Origin: BS150m-G50 sp964517435 | GTDB lineage: Bacteria > CAIWAD01 > BS150m-G50 | DNA: 41,476 nucleotides | Reading direction: 5' to 3' | Assembly (NCBI GenBank): GCA_964517435.1 | Contig: CAZFEC010000027.1 | Span: forward strand, 1 to 41,476 | In this document: positions 1 to 8,059 of the stretch, one piece after another | How the letters are laid out: each line of letters begins with the position of its first letter | Position numbering within the stretch: position 1 is the stretch's first letter | Translations under genes and position numbers: made by a program | The notes under the pieces: model-generated | The model's input: only the letters and a program-made list of their open reading frames with translations | The model's database searches: none | Told to the model about the DNA's origin: nothing

Positions 1-1
1 G

Positions 2-772
2 TTGCACAACTCTCCACCTTATACCGTGGTCTGAATTCCGGGGAGTATTATAATTGATTCGTATGGTGATTATGGGAAGGCGCTATACATCAGTGCAAAT
101 AATCCTGATGAAGAAGCGCATGTCCAGATTGAGAATTGTATTATCGAAAATAGCTGCCCTTATGGAGAAGCCTTGGGCTATTGGGAGGATGCCAACATTG
201 ACTTCATCGTTCAGTACTCCAACGTAGACGGCGGCTGGGAAGGCGAAGGCAATATCGACCTTGATCCGATGTTCACAGATCCTGAGAACGACGATTACAC
301 CTTCCTGCCGAGCTCACCATGTATTGACGCCGGCAATCCCGATCCCACGTACAACGACCCGGAAGATCCCAACGATCCCGGTTTCCCACTCTGGCCTTCT
401 CAGGGGACTCTGCGCAACGATATGGGCTGCTATGGTGGACCGGGTGCGATCGATCTGTGGGAGTATCAGGAGGATGTGCCGTTTGGACCTCAGCCTCCAG
501 TCCAACCCGCAACGTTTGAGTTACAGCAGAACTACCCGAATCCTTTCAACCCAACGACGACTATCGAATTCACACTACAGTACCCACAGGATGTCCAGCT
601 TATTGTCTACAATCTCCTTGGCCAAAGGATATGCTTGCTGGCTGGTGGTGCACACAATTCAGGCCAGCATCAGGTTTATTTCGACGGATCCGGATTAGCC
701 AGTGGAGTGTACGTCTACCAGCTGGTGGTAGGAGGCCAGGTGGAAACGAGGAAGATGGTGTTGGTACGATGA
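2..772 (+). pseudogene. 3' end of a beta-helix surface protein with a type IX-type sorting tail; in-frame stop near window edge
   Basis: Only the C-terminal part lies in the window. The frame is open from position 35 to the TGA at 770-772. Residues encoded around 190-330 read like the last coil of a right-handed parallel beta-helix ('NVDGG', 'DPMF.DPENDDYTF', 'SPCIDAGNPD'). The last ~85 residues (from about 520) carry the secretion-tail hallmark 'NYPNPFNP', then 'VYNLLGQ', 'SGVYVYQL' and 'KMVLVR'. Such tails direct proteins to the cell surface through type IX-like export in FCB bacteria. An in-frame TGA sits at 32-34, and no ATG, GTG or TTG follows until a TTG at 173, inside the helix domain. 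An intact start is therefore not visible and the gene looks disrupted, or the read has an error. The domain call is fairly sure; pseudogene status is inferred. Confidence 0.65.
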
Positions 773-791
773 GTGTCTGAATCTCAGATTC

Positions 792-810
792 GAGTTTGCT
801 GCGCAAACTC
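792..810. terminator. Hairpin between convergent genes, possible bidirectional terminator
   Basis: A perfect 8-bp stem (GAGTTTGC at 792-799, GCAAACTC at 803-810) with a 3-nt loop lies just after the stop of the surface-protein gene and before the 3' end of the convergent dehydratase gene. There is no T-run, so intrinsic termination is uncertain. The rest of 773-974 is AT-richer and shows no gene. Confidence 0.35.
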
Positions 811-974
811 TTCAAAGACAAAAATGATGACACAGATTGGTTATAAGCGGTTCCTATGGTTTAGAATTAGCGACAACGTATCTGCGACATCTGTGCCATC
901 AGTGTCATTCGCATAAATGAACATTGTAACCGAGTCAGTGGCAAACAGTGCTTCAGGTCTGCGATTCAGACAGT

Positions 975-1979
975 TCAAACCCGATATTCCCCCGCATCCT
1001 TACCCTGCAGCTGCTGCGCCTGCAGCCACTCCCAGGTGGCGGCCAGACCCTCCCGCAGCCCCACCCGCGGCTTCCAGCCGCAAAGTTCGGTCGCTTTGCC
1101 GTAGTCGCATTCCAGATGCTTCACCTCTGAGGCGGCGGGGCGCACTCGCTGCTCATCCGTCTCTATCGGCAGGTCACTGCCGGCCACCGACTGGATCAGC
1201 GCCGTCAGTTCACCGATGCTGACGCTCTCGCCGCTGCCGAAATGGATGGTCCGGCCGAGGGTATCCGGCTGGTCCAGCACACTCAGGAAAGCATCCACCG
1301 TGTTGTCGATGAAGTTGAGATCGCGGCGCGGGGTGGTGGCGCCGAGGCGGATCTCACTCCGTCCGGCCAGAATCTGAGTCATGATGGTGGGGATGACGGC
1401 GCGGGTCGACTGGCGTGGGCCATAAGTGTTGAACGGACGGACAACCGTCACCGGCAGTTCGAACGAGCGATGCCAGGCCAGCGCCAGCTGGTCGGCGGCG
1501 ATCTTGCTGGCTGCGTAGGGTGATTGCGCGCTCAGCGGATGTTCCTCGGTCTGGGGAACCTGGCAGGCGGATCCGTAGACTTCACTGGTGGAGGTGACGA
1601 TTACCCGGTCGCAGCCCGCGGTGCCGGCCGACTGCAGTAGATTGAGCGTTCCCTGCACATTCGTCTGCAGATAGCTCTGCGGATTGCGATAGGAGTAGGG
1701 GATGCCGATCAGAGCGGCCAGGTGGAAGACGGTGTCGCAATCCGCCACCGCTTCGGTGACCGAGACCGCATCGCGGATATCACCATGGAAGAGCTCCGCC
1801 GCGTGATCACAGCTGTCCAGCCAACCGGCCTGGTTGCGGGAATTGTAGCGCACGAATGCCCGCACCTGCCAGCCCTCCCGGAGCAGGCGTTCCACCAGGT
1901 GGCTGCCGATAAAACCACCGGCACCGGTCACCAGACATTGCTTGCCGCTCTTTGCTTCAGAACTCATCGCCGGCTCCAT
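975..1979 (-). CDS. LegB-like NAD-dependent nucleotide-sugar 4,6-dehydratase (extended SDR)
   Basis: An extended short-chain dehydrogenase of 334 residues. The Rossmann motif TGAGGFIG is at residues 18-25. The catalytic YxxxK is YAASK (Y155, K159), and 'TSTSEVYG' (about 129-136) carries the active-site Ser/Thr. The blocks 'RYNSRNQAGWLD', 'LAALIGIPYSY', 'VRPFNTYGPRQS' and 'RRDLNFIDNTVD' are those of the LegB/PseB-like UDP-GlcNAc 4,6-dehydratases, which begin nonulosonic-acid or deoxysugar synthesis for surface glycans. No other legionaminic-acid gene lies nearby, so the final sugar is unknown. The start could instead be the ATG at 1967 (residue 5), which has GGAG six bases upstream. It is the only minus-strand gene in the window. 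Family confidence is high; substrate is inferred. Confidence 0.85.
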   Translation of the reverse strand: MEPAMSSEAKSGKQCLVTGAGGFIGSHLVERLLREGWQVRAFVRYNSRNQAGWLDSCDHAAELFHGDIRDAVSVTEAVADCDTVFHLAALIGIPYSYRNPQSYLQTNVQGTLNLLQSAGTAGCDRVIVTSTSEVYGSACQVPQTEEHPLSAQSPYAASKIAADQLALAWHRSFELPVTVVRPFNTYGPRQSTRAVIPTIMTQILAGRSEIRLGATTPRRDLNFIDNTVDAFLSVLDQPDTLGRTIHFGSGESVSIGELTALIQSVAGSDLPIETDEQRVRPAASEVKHLECDYGKATELCGWKPRVGLREGLAATWEWLQAQQLQGKDAGEYRV

Positions 1980-2097
1980 TCTGCCTTTTCATGTTCAAAC
2001 CGGGAGCGAAATTTCAGGCCTATCCAGCAATAGATACCCCAGTTTCAAGTAAACTATCAAGGAAAATGCTATTCAGCGGGATGTGTCAAGAAAAATC

Positions 2098-2126
2098 TTG
2101 GTTTCGGCTGGAGGTCGCATTATATT
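2098..2126 (+). promoter_or_regulatory. Sigma70-type promoter upstream of yebC
   Basis: TTGGTT at 2098-2103 and TATATT at 2121-2126 are separated by exactly 17 bp in an AT-rich stretch. This gives a predicted start near 2133, about 30 nt ahead of yebC. It probably drives the yebC-ruvCAB-queA-ispDF run, since no other promoter or terminator is obvious until after ispF. Confidence 0.55.
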
Positions 2127-2162
2127 ATTTATTTCTTAATACTTAGAGCCGCTGGAGGATAC

Positions 2163-2903
2163 ATGTCCGGACACTCCAAATGGTCGACCATCAAACGGAA
2201 GAAAGCCGCCGTTGACGCCAAAAGAGGGAAGATCTTCACCAAGATCATCCGCGAACTCACGGTTTGCGCCCGCAACGGCGGTTCCGACCTGGATAGCAAC
2301 GCCCGTCTGCGCAGTATTGTCGATAAGGCGAAAGCGGTAAACATGCCGCAGAGCAATATCGAACGGGCGATCCAGAAAGGGGCCGGCGAACTGGAGGGGG
2401 TCAACTACGAGGAGATCACCTACGAAGGCTACGGACCTGGCGGCGTTGCGCTTTTAATCGAAGTGCTGACCGACAACCGCAACCGGACCGTCGGCGAGAT
2501 CCGCCACCTGCTGGGCAAACACGGCGGCAACCTGGGTGAAACCGGCTCGGTCGCCTGGAAGTTCGAAGCCCGCGGCGAGGTGCAGGTCGCCAAGGGGGAA
2601 CTGGTCCTGGACGACGTGATCATGATAGTGCTGGATGCCGGCGCGGATGATGTCCAGGAGGAAGAGGATATTTTCGTCATTTACACGGCCGTCAACGATC
2701 TGGAGGCGGTCCGGCAGGCCTGTCTGGACAATGAGCTGGAAGTGACCGGCTACGAACTCACCCGCATTCCCAAGATGGAGCTCAGAATCGAGGGGAATAC
2801 CGTCGGCAAGGTAACCCGGCTGCTGGAGCTGATCGACGACCTGGATGACGTCCAGGCCGTGCACACCGACGCCGATTTCGACGAAGCGGAACTCGATGCG
2901 TAA
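2163..2903 (+). CDS. yebC: YebC/TACO1-family protein
   Basis: 246 residues, the usual length of the family, with the invariant start 'MSGHSKWSTIKRKKAA' and 'KIFTKIIREL'. YebC/TACO1 proteins have been described both as transcription regulators and as ribosome-associated factors that help translate difficult stretches such as polyproline. GGAGG lies seven bases before the ATG. The 3' end overlaps the start of ruvC by 8 nt, and yebC-ruvC-ruvA-ruvB is a widely conserved order in bacteria, which supports the call. Confidence 0.96.
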   Translation: MSGHSKWSTIKRKKAAVDAKRGKIFTKIIRELTVCARNGGSDLDSNARLRSIVDKAKAVNMPQSNIERAIQKGAGELEGVNYEEITYEGYGPGGVALLIEVLTDNRNRTVGEIRHLLGKHGGNLGETGSVAWKFEARGEVQVAKGELVLDDVIMIVLDAGADDVQEEEDIFVIYTAVNDLEAVRQACLDNELEVTGYELTRIPKMELRIEGNTVGKVTRLLELIDDLDDVQAVHTDADFDEAELDA

Positions 2904-3399
2904 ACCTGCGGACGGCCGGTTGATCCTGGGTATCGATCCCGGGTTGAACGCAACCGGTTACGGCCTTGTGCAGGTGAACGGATCCCGCCTGCAGGCGGTC
3001 GAATTCGGAGTAATCCGCTCCCGTCGTGAAGACGATTTCTTTGACAAACTGCACCGGATTTTCGACCAGATGAGCAACATCGTCGATCAATACCGCCCCG
3101 ACATCGTCGCGGTGGAGAACCTGTTCGTCAGCCGCAATTCATCATCCGCGCTCCGCCTAGGGCACGCGCGCGCCGCGGCGATTGTCGCCGTGCTCACCCG
3201 GGGTCTCGATGTATGTGAATACACCCCCCGCGAGGTCAAGCAGTCGCTGACCGGCATGGGGCAGGCCGCGAAGCAGCAGGTGCAGTACATGGTGCAGAAA
3301 CTGCTGGGGCTGGCGGAGCCGCCGCAGCCGCTGGACGCCTCCGATGCGCTGGCGGTGGCGGTCACCCACTGGCAACGCGATCGCACTGACCGGAGCTGA
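2896..3399 (+). CDS. ruvC: Holliday junction resolvase RuvC
   Basis: 167 residues. RuvC is the dimeric Mg-dependent endonuclease that cuts Holliday junctions symmetrically within the RuvABC complex. The four acidic catalytic residues are visible: D14 in 'LGIDPG', E74 in 'VAVENLF', and D147/D150 in 'LDASDALA', with spacing like the E. coli enzyme. The start at 2896 was chosen over upstream ATGs because the family begins a few residues before the first catalytic Asp. It overlaps the end of yebC by 8 nt, which suggests translational coupling. ruvA and ruvB follow directly. Confidence 0.95.
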   Translation: MRKPADGRLILGIDPGLNATGYGLVQVNGSRLQAVEFGVIRSRREDDFFDKLHRIFDQMSNIVDQYRPDIVAVENLFVSRNSSSALRLGHARAAAIVAVLTRGLDVCEYTPREVKQSLTGMGQAAKQQVQYMVQKLLGLAEPPQPLDASDALAVAVTHWQRDRTDRS

Positions 3400-3429
3400 C
3401 CGCGCACCGCGGCCACGAGCTGGAGTAGC

Positions 3430-4014
3430 ATGTTCGACTATATCAAAGGCCGGATCACCGCTAACCGTAACACCACCCTGGTCGTCGAGAACCAGGGTAT
3501 CGGCTACCTGGTACGCTGCTCGCTGCAGACTTCCACGCAGCTGCCGGCTGGAATTGAAGCGCAGCTCTATCTCCATCAGCATACCAGCCAGGAGCAGACC
3601 CAGCTGTTCGGTTTCGCCGAACCGGGCGAGCGGGATCTTTTCCTGCAGATTATCGCCGTCTCCGGTATCGGACCCAAAATCGCCCTGGCCGTCCTTTCCG
3701 CCCTGACGGAGCGGGAGCTGCTCCAGGCGGTGCAGACCGGCGACGAGGAGCGGTTGACGACGGTCCCGGGAGTAGGCAAGATGACCGCCAGGCGTCTGCT
3801 GCTGGAATTGAGTAAACGACTGCCGCGTCTGGATCCCGCGACGATTACCGCGGAGGATGTGTCGGAGCAGTCCGCCGCCCTCCAGGCGCTGGAGGCGCTC
3901 GGCTTCAACCGTACGCGGGTAGAGCCGCAGGTGCGGCAACTGCTGGCGGAATCGCCTGAAATGACCGTGGAGGACATCCTCCGCGGCGTCCTGCAAAAAC
4001 ATGGTAGACAATGA
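3430..4014 (+). CDS. ruvA: Holliday junction branch migration protein RuvA
   Basis: 194 residues, the normal size. RuvA tetramers bind the four-way junction and load the RuvB motor. The N-terminal OB-fold (about 1-62, 'MFDYIKGRI', 'GIGYLVRC') is followed by tandem helix-hairpin-helix motifs ('GIGPKIALAVLS', 'VPGVGKMTARRLLLEL') and a small C-terminal domain ('EALGFNRTRVEPQVRQLL') that contacts RuvB. GGAG precedes the ATG, and the stop overlaps the ruvB start (ATGA at 4011-4014). Confidence 0.95.
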   Translation: MFDYIKGRITANRNTTLVVENQGIGYLVRCSLQTSTQLPAGIEAQLYLHQHTSQEQTQLFGFAEPGERDLFLQIIAVSGIGPKIALAVLSALTERELLQAVQTGDEERLTTVPGVGKMTARRLLLELSKRLPRLDPATITAEDVSEQSAALQALEALGFNRTRVEPQVRQLLAESPEMTVEDILRGVLQKHGRQ

Positions 4015-5078
4015 GCCTGGAAAGAACGATCTCGGGTAAGTACACCACAGAGGACCAGTTCGAGACCACCCTGCGTCCCGCCGATTTCAGTGAATTCGTC
4101 GGGCAGAAACGGATCGTGTCCAACCTCCAGGTTTTCATCCGCGCCGCGATCGGCCGCGGGGAGGCGCTGGATCACTGCCTCTTCTACGGTCCGCCCGGCC
4201 TGGGCAAGACCACGCTGGCGTATATCATCGCCGGCAGCATGGAGACGCAGATCACCGTCACCTCCGGCCCGGTGCTGGACAAGCCGGCCGATCTGGCCGG
4301 GCTGCTGACCAATCTCCAGGAAGGGGATATTCTCTTTATCGATGAGATCCACCGGTTGAACAATGTCGTCGAGGAGTACCTCTATCCCGCCATGGAAGAC
4401 TACCGGCTGGACATCATGCTGGACACCGGCGCCTCGGCCCGCAGCGTCAGGCTGGATCTGCCCCGCTTCACCCTGATCGGCGCCACCACCAGGGCGGGGC
4501 TGTTGACATCGCCGTTGCGGGATCGTTTCGGCATCGTCTCCCACCTGGAATACTACAACCAGGAAGAAGTGCTGGACATCATCCACCGTTCCGCCGGCCT
4601 GCTGGAGATCAGTCTGGAACCGGAAGGCGCCCACGAGATCGCCATGCGTTCCCGTGGCACGCCGCGGGTGGCTAATCGCCTGCTGCGGCGGGTCCGCGAC
4701 TTCGCCCAGGTGCAGGGGGACGGCACGGTCACCGCGCAGCTGGCCCGGCACGCGCTGGACCGGCTGGACATCGACGCACGCGGCCTCGATCCGATGGACC
4801 AGCGACTGCTGCAGACGATCATCCACAAGTTCAACGGCGGGCCGGTCGGTCTCAACACGCTCTCCGTCGCGGTGGGCGAGGAAGCCGGCACGATCGAGGA
4901 GGTCTACGAGCCGTTCCTGATCAAGGAGGGCTTCCTGGAGCGAACCCTGCGCGGGCGGCGAGCCACTCCGCTGGCCTGGCGTCACCTGGGGCTGGAAGAC
5001 CGGCTGCGGTCGACGACCGGAGAGCGGGGATTGTTCGACGAAAATAAGGATGACCGGTCGACGGCCGACGGGAGCTGA
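4011..5078 (+). CDS. ruvB: Holliday junction branch migration ATPase RuvB
   Basis: 355 residues of an AAA+ hexameric motor that pumps DNA through the RuvA-bound junction. The Walker A motif GPPGLGKTT is at residues 60-68, Walker B with DEIH at 111-114, the sensor 1 block 'IGATTRAG' at about 156-163, and a C-terminal winged helix ends near 'RRATPLAWRHLG'. Translation is coupled to ruvA through an ATGA overlap. The last ~20 residues ('ERGLFDENKDDRSTADGS') are a short charged extension beyond the usual end. Confidence 0.97.
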   Translation: MSLERTISGKYTTEDQFETTLRPADFSEFVGQKRIVSNLQVFIRAAIGRGEALDHCLFYGPPGLGKTTLAYIIAGSMETQITVTSGPVLDKPADLAGLLTNLQEGDILFIDEIHRLNNVVEEYLYPAMEDYRLDIMLDTGASARSVRLDLPRFTLIGATTRAGLLTSPLRDRFGIVSHLEYYNQEEVLDIIHRSAGLLEISLEPEGAHEIAMRSRGTPRVANRLLRRVRDFAQVQGDGTVTAQLARHALDRLDIDARGLDPMDQRLLQTIIHKFNGGPVGLNTLSVAVGEEAGTIEEVYEPFLIKEGFLERTLRGRRATPLAWRHLGLEDRLRSTTGERGLFDENKDDRSTADGS

Positions 5079-5117
5079 CTACAAAGGCGTGAAACAGGCA
5101 ATTGAAACGAGGAGCAT

Positions 5118-6146
5118 ATGAGGTTATCCGATTTCAAGTATCCGATTTCGGAAAAACTGATCGCCCAGACACCCCTGAAGGAGCGCGATAAAGCTCGCCT
5201 GATGGTGCTCAATCGCAACGAGAATTCAAACCGGGAGATGATGTTCCGCGAGGTGGATCAGCTGCTGGAGCCGGGCGACTGTCTGGTGTTCAACGACACC
5301 CGGGTCTTTCCGGCCCGCCTGCGCGGTCACAAGGATAAAACCGAAGCGGAGATCGAGGTCTTCCTCCTGCGGGAGTTGAATAACAACCTCTGGGAGATCA
5401 TGGTCAAGCCGGCGCGCAAGGTCAGGATGGGTAACACCATCACCATCGACGGCGGCATCCAGTGCGAGATCATCGATAATACCACCTCCGGCGGCCGGGT
5501 CGTGCGGTTCAATTACGACGGTGACATCTACAAAGTGATCGATAAATACGGCAAAACGCCGCTCCCGCCCTATATCAAGCGGGAGCCGGATGCCGACGAC
5601 AAGAAGTACTATCAAACCATCTACGCCGATAAGACCGGTGCCGTGGCGGCTCCGACCGCCGGGCTCCACTTTACCAACCGCCTTTTCAACAAGCTGGAGA
5701 AGAAAGGCATCCGTTTCGCCTTTCTGACCCTGCATGTCGGGCTCGGCACCTTCCGGCCGGTGACGGTGGAAGACCTCAGCCGGCACCGTATGGATTCCGA
5801 ATTCTACCAGGTGCCGCAGAAGACGGCGGACGTCATCAACAAGACCATCGCCGAAGGCAAACGGGTGATCGCGGTCGGCACCACCGTCACCCGCACGCTG
5901 GAGACTGTCGCCACCTTCTCCGGCAACATCAAGGCGGCCGAAGGCTGGACCGACAAGTTCATTTATCCGCCCTATCAGTTCAAGGTGGTGGATGGCCTGA
6001 TCACCAATTTCCACCTGCCCGGCTCCACCCTCCTGATGCTGGTGTCGGCTTTCTATAACCGTGACGCCATCATGAAGGCATATCGCAAAGCCAAGCGGGA
6101 GAAGTACCGCTTCTTCAGCTACGGTGATGCGATGATGATTATCTAG
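5118..6146 (+). CDS. queA: S-adenosylmethionine:tRNA ribosyltransferase-isomerase QueA
   Basis: 342 residues. QueA transfers and isomerises the ribosyl part of SAM onto preQ1-modified tRNA to give epoxyqueuosine. Family landmarks are 'DFKYPISEKLIAQTPL' at the N-terminus, 'VFNDTRVFPARLRG', 'GAVAAPTAGLHF', 'LHVGLGTFRPV' and 'FHLPGSTLLMLVSAF'. A good Shine-Dalgarno (GAGGAG) lies just before the ATG. Linkage of queA to ruvB is common in bacteria. ispD follows after only 4 nt. Confidence 0.96.
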   Translation: MRLSDFKYPISEKLIAQTPLKERDKARLMVLNRNENSNREMMFREVDQLLEPGDCLVFNDTRVFPARLRGHKDKTEAEIEVFLLRELNNNLWEIMVKPARKVRMGNTITIDGGIQCEIIDNTTSGGRVVRFNYDGDIYKVIDKYGKTPLPPYIKREPDADDKKYYQTIYADKTGAVAAPTAGLHFTNRLFNKLEKKGIRFAFLTLHVGLGTFRPVTVEDLSRHRMDSEFYQVPQKTADVINKTIAEGKRVIAVGTTVTRTLETVATFSGNIKAAEGWTDKFIYPPYQFKVVDGLITNFHLPGSTLLMLVSAFYNRDAIMKAYRKAKREKYRFFSYGDAMMII

Positions 6147-6150
6147 CCCG

Positions 6151-6855
6151 ATGCGCTGCACCGGCATTCTAACGGCGGCGGGGCAGGGCAGGCGCTTCGG
6201 CGCTGGTGATGTCAGCAAGCAATGGCTGGAACTCGCCGGCAAACCGCTGCTGCTCTACGGCGTTACCGCGCTGCTTCAGGCCGGCTGCGAACGGATACTG
6301 CTGACCCATGCCGCATCCGACCGCGAACACGCCGAAACCTTCCTCCGTGACTGGAAATTGACCGATGATGTCATCCCGGTGCCGGGAGGCGACAAGCGTC
6401 AGCAGTCGATTCAAAACGCGCTGGACCTGATCGAGAATGACCGTCTGGTGGCGGTGCATGACGGAGTCCGGCCGCTGGTGGGACCGGTGGTGATCAGACG
6501 GCTGCTGCAGCTGGCGGAACACGCCGACGGTGCGGTGCCGGCCCGCCGTGTCACCGATACCACCAAGCGGGTGGAAGCGGAAGAGGTAGTGGCCACGCTG
6601 GACCGTTCCCGGTTGATCGCGGTACACACCCCGCAGGTTTTTCCAGCCCTCGTACTGAAGCGGGCCTACCGGGCGGCGGCACGGGACGGTTTCCTCGGCA
6701 CCGACGACGCCTCCCTGGTGGAACGGCTGGAGGGCGCCCGGCTGCTCTGGCTGGAGGACAACGCCCCCGCCCTCAAAATCACCACCCCGGACGATCTGGC
6801 TTACGCCGAGTATCTGATAAAGGAGAAGCAGATTGCGGATTGGATGCGGCTTTGA
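6151..6855 (+). CDS. ispD: 2-C-methyl-D-erythritol 4-phosphate cytidylyltransferase IspD
   Basis: 234 residues. IspD joins CTP to methylerythritol phosphate in the third step of the MEP isoprenoid pathway. The nucleotide-binding loop reads 'LTAAGQGRRFGAGDVSKQW' (residues 7-25), and 'VHDGVRPLV' (102-110) holds the metal-binding Asp 104. 'HTPQVF' and 'TDDASLVE' are further family blocks. There is no clear Shine-Dalgarno; translation is probably coupled to queA, whose stop ends 4 nt upstream. It overlaps ispF by 23 nt. Confidence 0.95.
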   Translation: MRCTGILTAAGQGRRFGAGDVSKQWLELAGKPLLLYGVTALLQAGCERILLTHAASDREHAETFLRDWKLTDDVIPVPGGDKRQQSIQNALDLIENDRLVAVHDGVRPLVGPVVIRRLLQLAEHADGAVPARRVTDTTKRVEAEEVVATLDRSRLIAVHTPQVFPALVLKRAYRAAARDGFLGTDDASLVERLEGARLLWLEDNAPALKITTPDDLAYAEYLIKEKQIADWMRL

Positions 6856-7303
6856 TGTACACCGTCTGACGCCGGGACGCCCCCTGGTGCTGGGCGGGAT
6901 CACGGTTCCGTCGGAACTGGGACTTGACGGGCACAGCGACGCCGACGTGCTGCTGCACGCCATCTGCGACGCCCTGCTGGGCGCACTGGCGCTGGGCGAC
7001 ATCGGCGGGCATTTCCCGGATGATGATCCCAGGTACAAAGGCATTGACAGCCGCGAGCTGTTGCGGCAGGTCTACGCGCTGATCGCTGAGCGCGGTTACC
7101 GGCTGGGCAACCTGGACGCGACCGTCATGTTGCAGCAGCCGAAGATCGCCTCCTACATCCCCGCCATGCGGGAGCAGATCGCCACCCTGCTCGAGACACC
7201 GGTCGAAAACATCTCCATCAAGGCGACCACCACCGAAAAGCTCGGCTTCACCGGCCGGGGTGAGGGCGCCGCGGCGCAGGCGGTGGTTTTGATACACCGT
7301 TAA
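6833..7303 (+). CDS. ispF: 2-C-methyl-D-erythritol 2,4-cyclodiphosphate synthase IspF
   Basis: 156 residues, a standard length. IspF cyclises CDP-ME 2-phosphate to MEcPP and releases CMP. The zinc ligands are D8, H10 ('GFDVHRL') and H42 ('VLLHAICDALLGA'); 'DIGGHFPDDDPRYKG' and 'KATTTEKLGFTGRGEG' are also diagnostic. The start is a TTG at 6833, chosen because the family begins 'MRIGxGxDVH' and AGGAG lies about 8 nt upstream inside ispD. The overlap with ispD mirrors the frequent ispDF fusion or coupling in other bacteria. Confidence 0.95.
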   Translation: MRIGCGFDVHRLTPGRPLVLGGITVPSELGLDGHSDADVLLHAICDALLGALALGDIGGHFPDDDPRYKGIDSRELLRQVYALIAERGYRLGNLDATVMLQQPKIASYIPAMREQIATLLETPVENISIKATTTEKLGFTGRGEGAAAQAVVLIHR

Positions 7304-7352
7304 TCAAATAGATGTCCGTTTCCGGGAAGTATGAACCTCCTGAACCGCAACA

Positions 7353-7424
7353 CTTCGTTCCCATTTTCCAGAGCTTCATTCCCATTTCCAAAACATCATT
7401 CCCGCCCCTCTTTACGTCATTCCC
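7353..7424 (+). repeat. Degenerate 21-bp tandem array around an ATTCCC core
   Basis: Four units start at 7353, 7374, 7395 and 7416, exactly 21 bp apart. Each begins with a variant of TTCATTCCC (TTCGTTCCC, TTCATTCCC, ATCATTCCC, GTCATTCCC). The rest of each unit is pyrimidine-rich and more variable. The fourth unit runs into the dRS3-like palindrome. Two turns of B-DNA are about 21 bp, so the ATTCCC cores lie on one face of the helix. Confidence 0.7.
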
Positions 7425-7438
7425 GCGCAGGCGGGAAT
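7419..7438 (+). repeat. dRS3-like palindrome, copy 1
   Basis: ATTCCCGCGCAGGCGGGAAT fits the form ATTCCC-N8-GGGAAT, the definition of the neisserial dRS3 repeat. The flanks GTC and CCA are shared, in inverted order, with copy 2. Over 26 bp (7416-7441 against 7612-7637) the two copies are reverse complements with one mismatch. Confidence 0.8.
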
Positions 7439-7614
7439 CCATTGTCTTCAACATTCGCAGCAATATAAACCAGTTGATGCATACTATACATGGTGATTCC
7501 ATCAACTTATGTCTCCAGACCTGCCTGATCAAATCGCAGCTTGCACTTGTGTATTGTTTCTTTTGCAGACCACGATGGTTGTACATGAGATTTTCATGAC
7601 TTGGCTGTCTCTGG

Positions 7615-7634
7615 ATTCCCGCCTACGCGGGAAT
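7615..7634 (-). repeat. dRS3-like palindrome, copy 2 (inverted)
   Basis: ATTCCCGCCTACGCGGGAAT is again ATTCCC-N8-GGGAAT, flanked by TGG and GAC. It is in inverted orientation relative to copy 1, with about 170 nt between the extended copies. The pair could be the ends of a small non-coding mobile unit or a paired palindromic element. Confidence 0.8.
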
Positions 7635-8059
7635 GACGTTCGTAGTATGCGAAGTGACATATAGCTCCTCCAGGATCGTAGAGGGCATTTAGTGCTGAAG
7701 CGTTGCTATCAGCAACGAAGCGAACGATAACGTAAAATAGGACTTTCGTAAAGACCGAAAAGATATTAAACGCTACATGCTTTCTGTTTGATGTATGATG
7801 GCTGCAAACCGAATGTACTTGCAGGTATACTTATAGATTACTTGTGCGAATGCAAGACAGACATTTCTTCAATCTCCCCCCCCCCGGCACTTTCTGCCCC
7901 ATTCCCGCCGATTTCATGCGCAATCTCGCTTTCATCCCGTATCGATCGATCTTCTTCTTTCATCGCCGTCCCAGGTAGGTAAAATTTTCCTTGCTTGTCT
8001 GGTTTGCCTGGAATAATCTTAATTTTATCGTAACCAAGAGAGAGACTTCACCCGTCGCC

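Larger units (their letters stand above)
7304..8059. other. 756-nt non-coding region with repeats, upstream of the kinase gene
   Basis: No convincing gene is present. From left to right it holds a 21-bp periodic array (7353-7415), a dRS3-like palindrome (7419-7438), about 170 nt of AT-richer unique sequence, the inverted second palindrome (7615-7634), a 7-bp stem with 3-nt loop (CGTTGCT at 7701-7707, AGCAACG at 7711-7717), and a run of ten C at 7876-7885. Base composition is clearly more AT-rich than the genes around it. Confidence 0.7.

Noticed and set aside
3576..4985. Long open frame on the - strand across ruvA/ruvB
   Set aside because: It lies antisense to two clearly recognised genes and its translation is low-complexity Arg/Gln/Asp-rich sequence with no domain, a typical shadow in GC-rich DNA.
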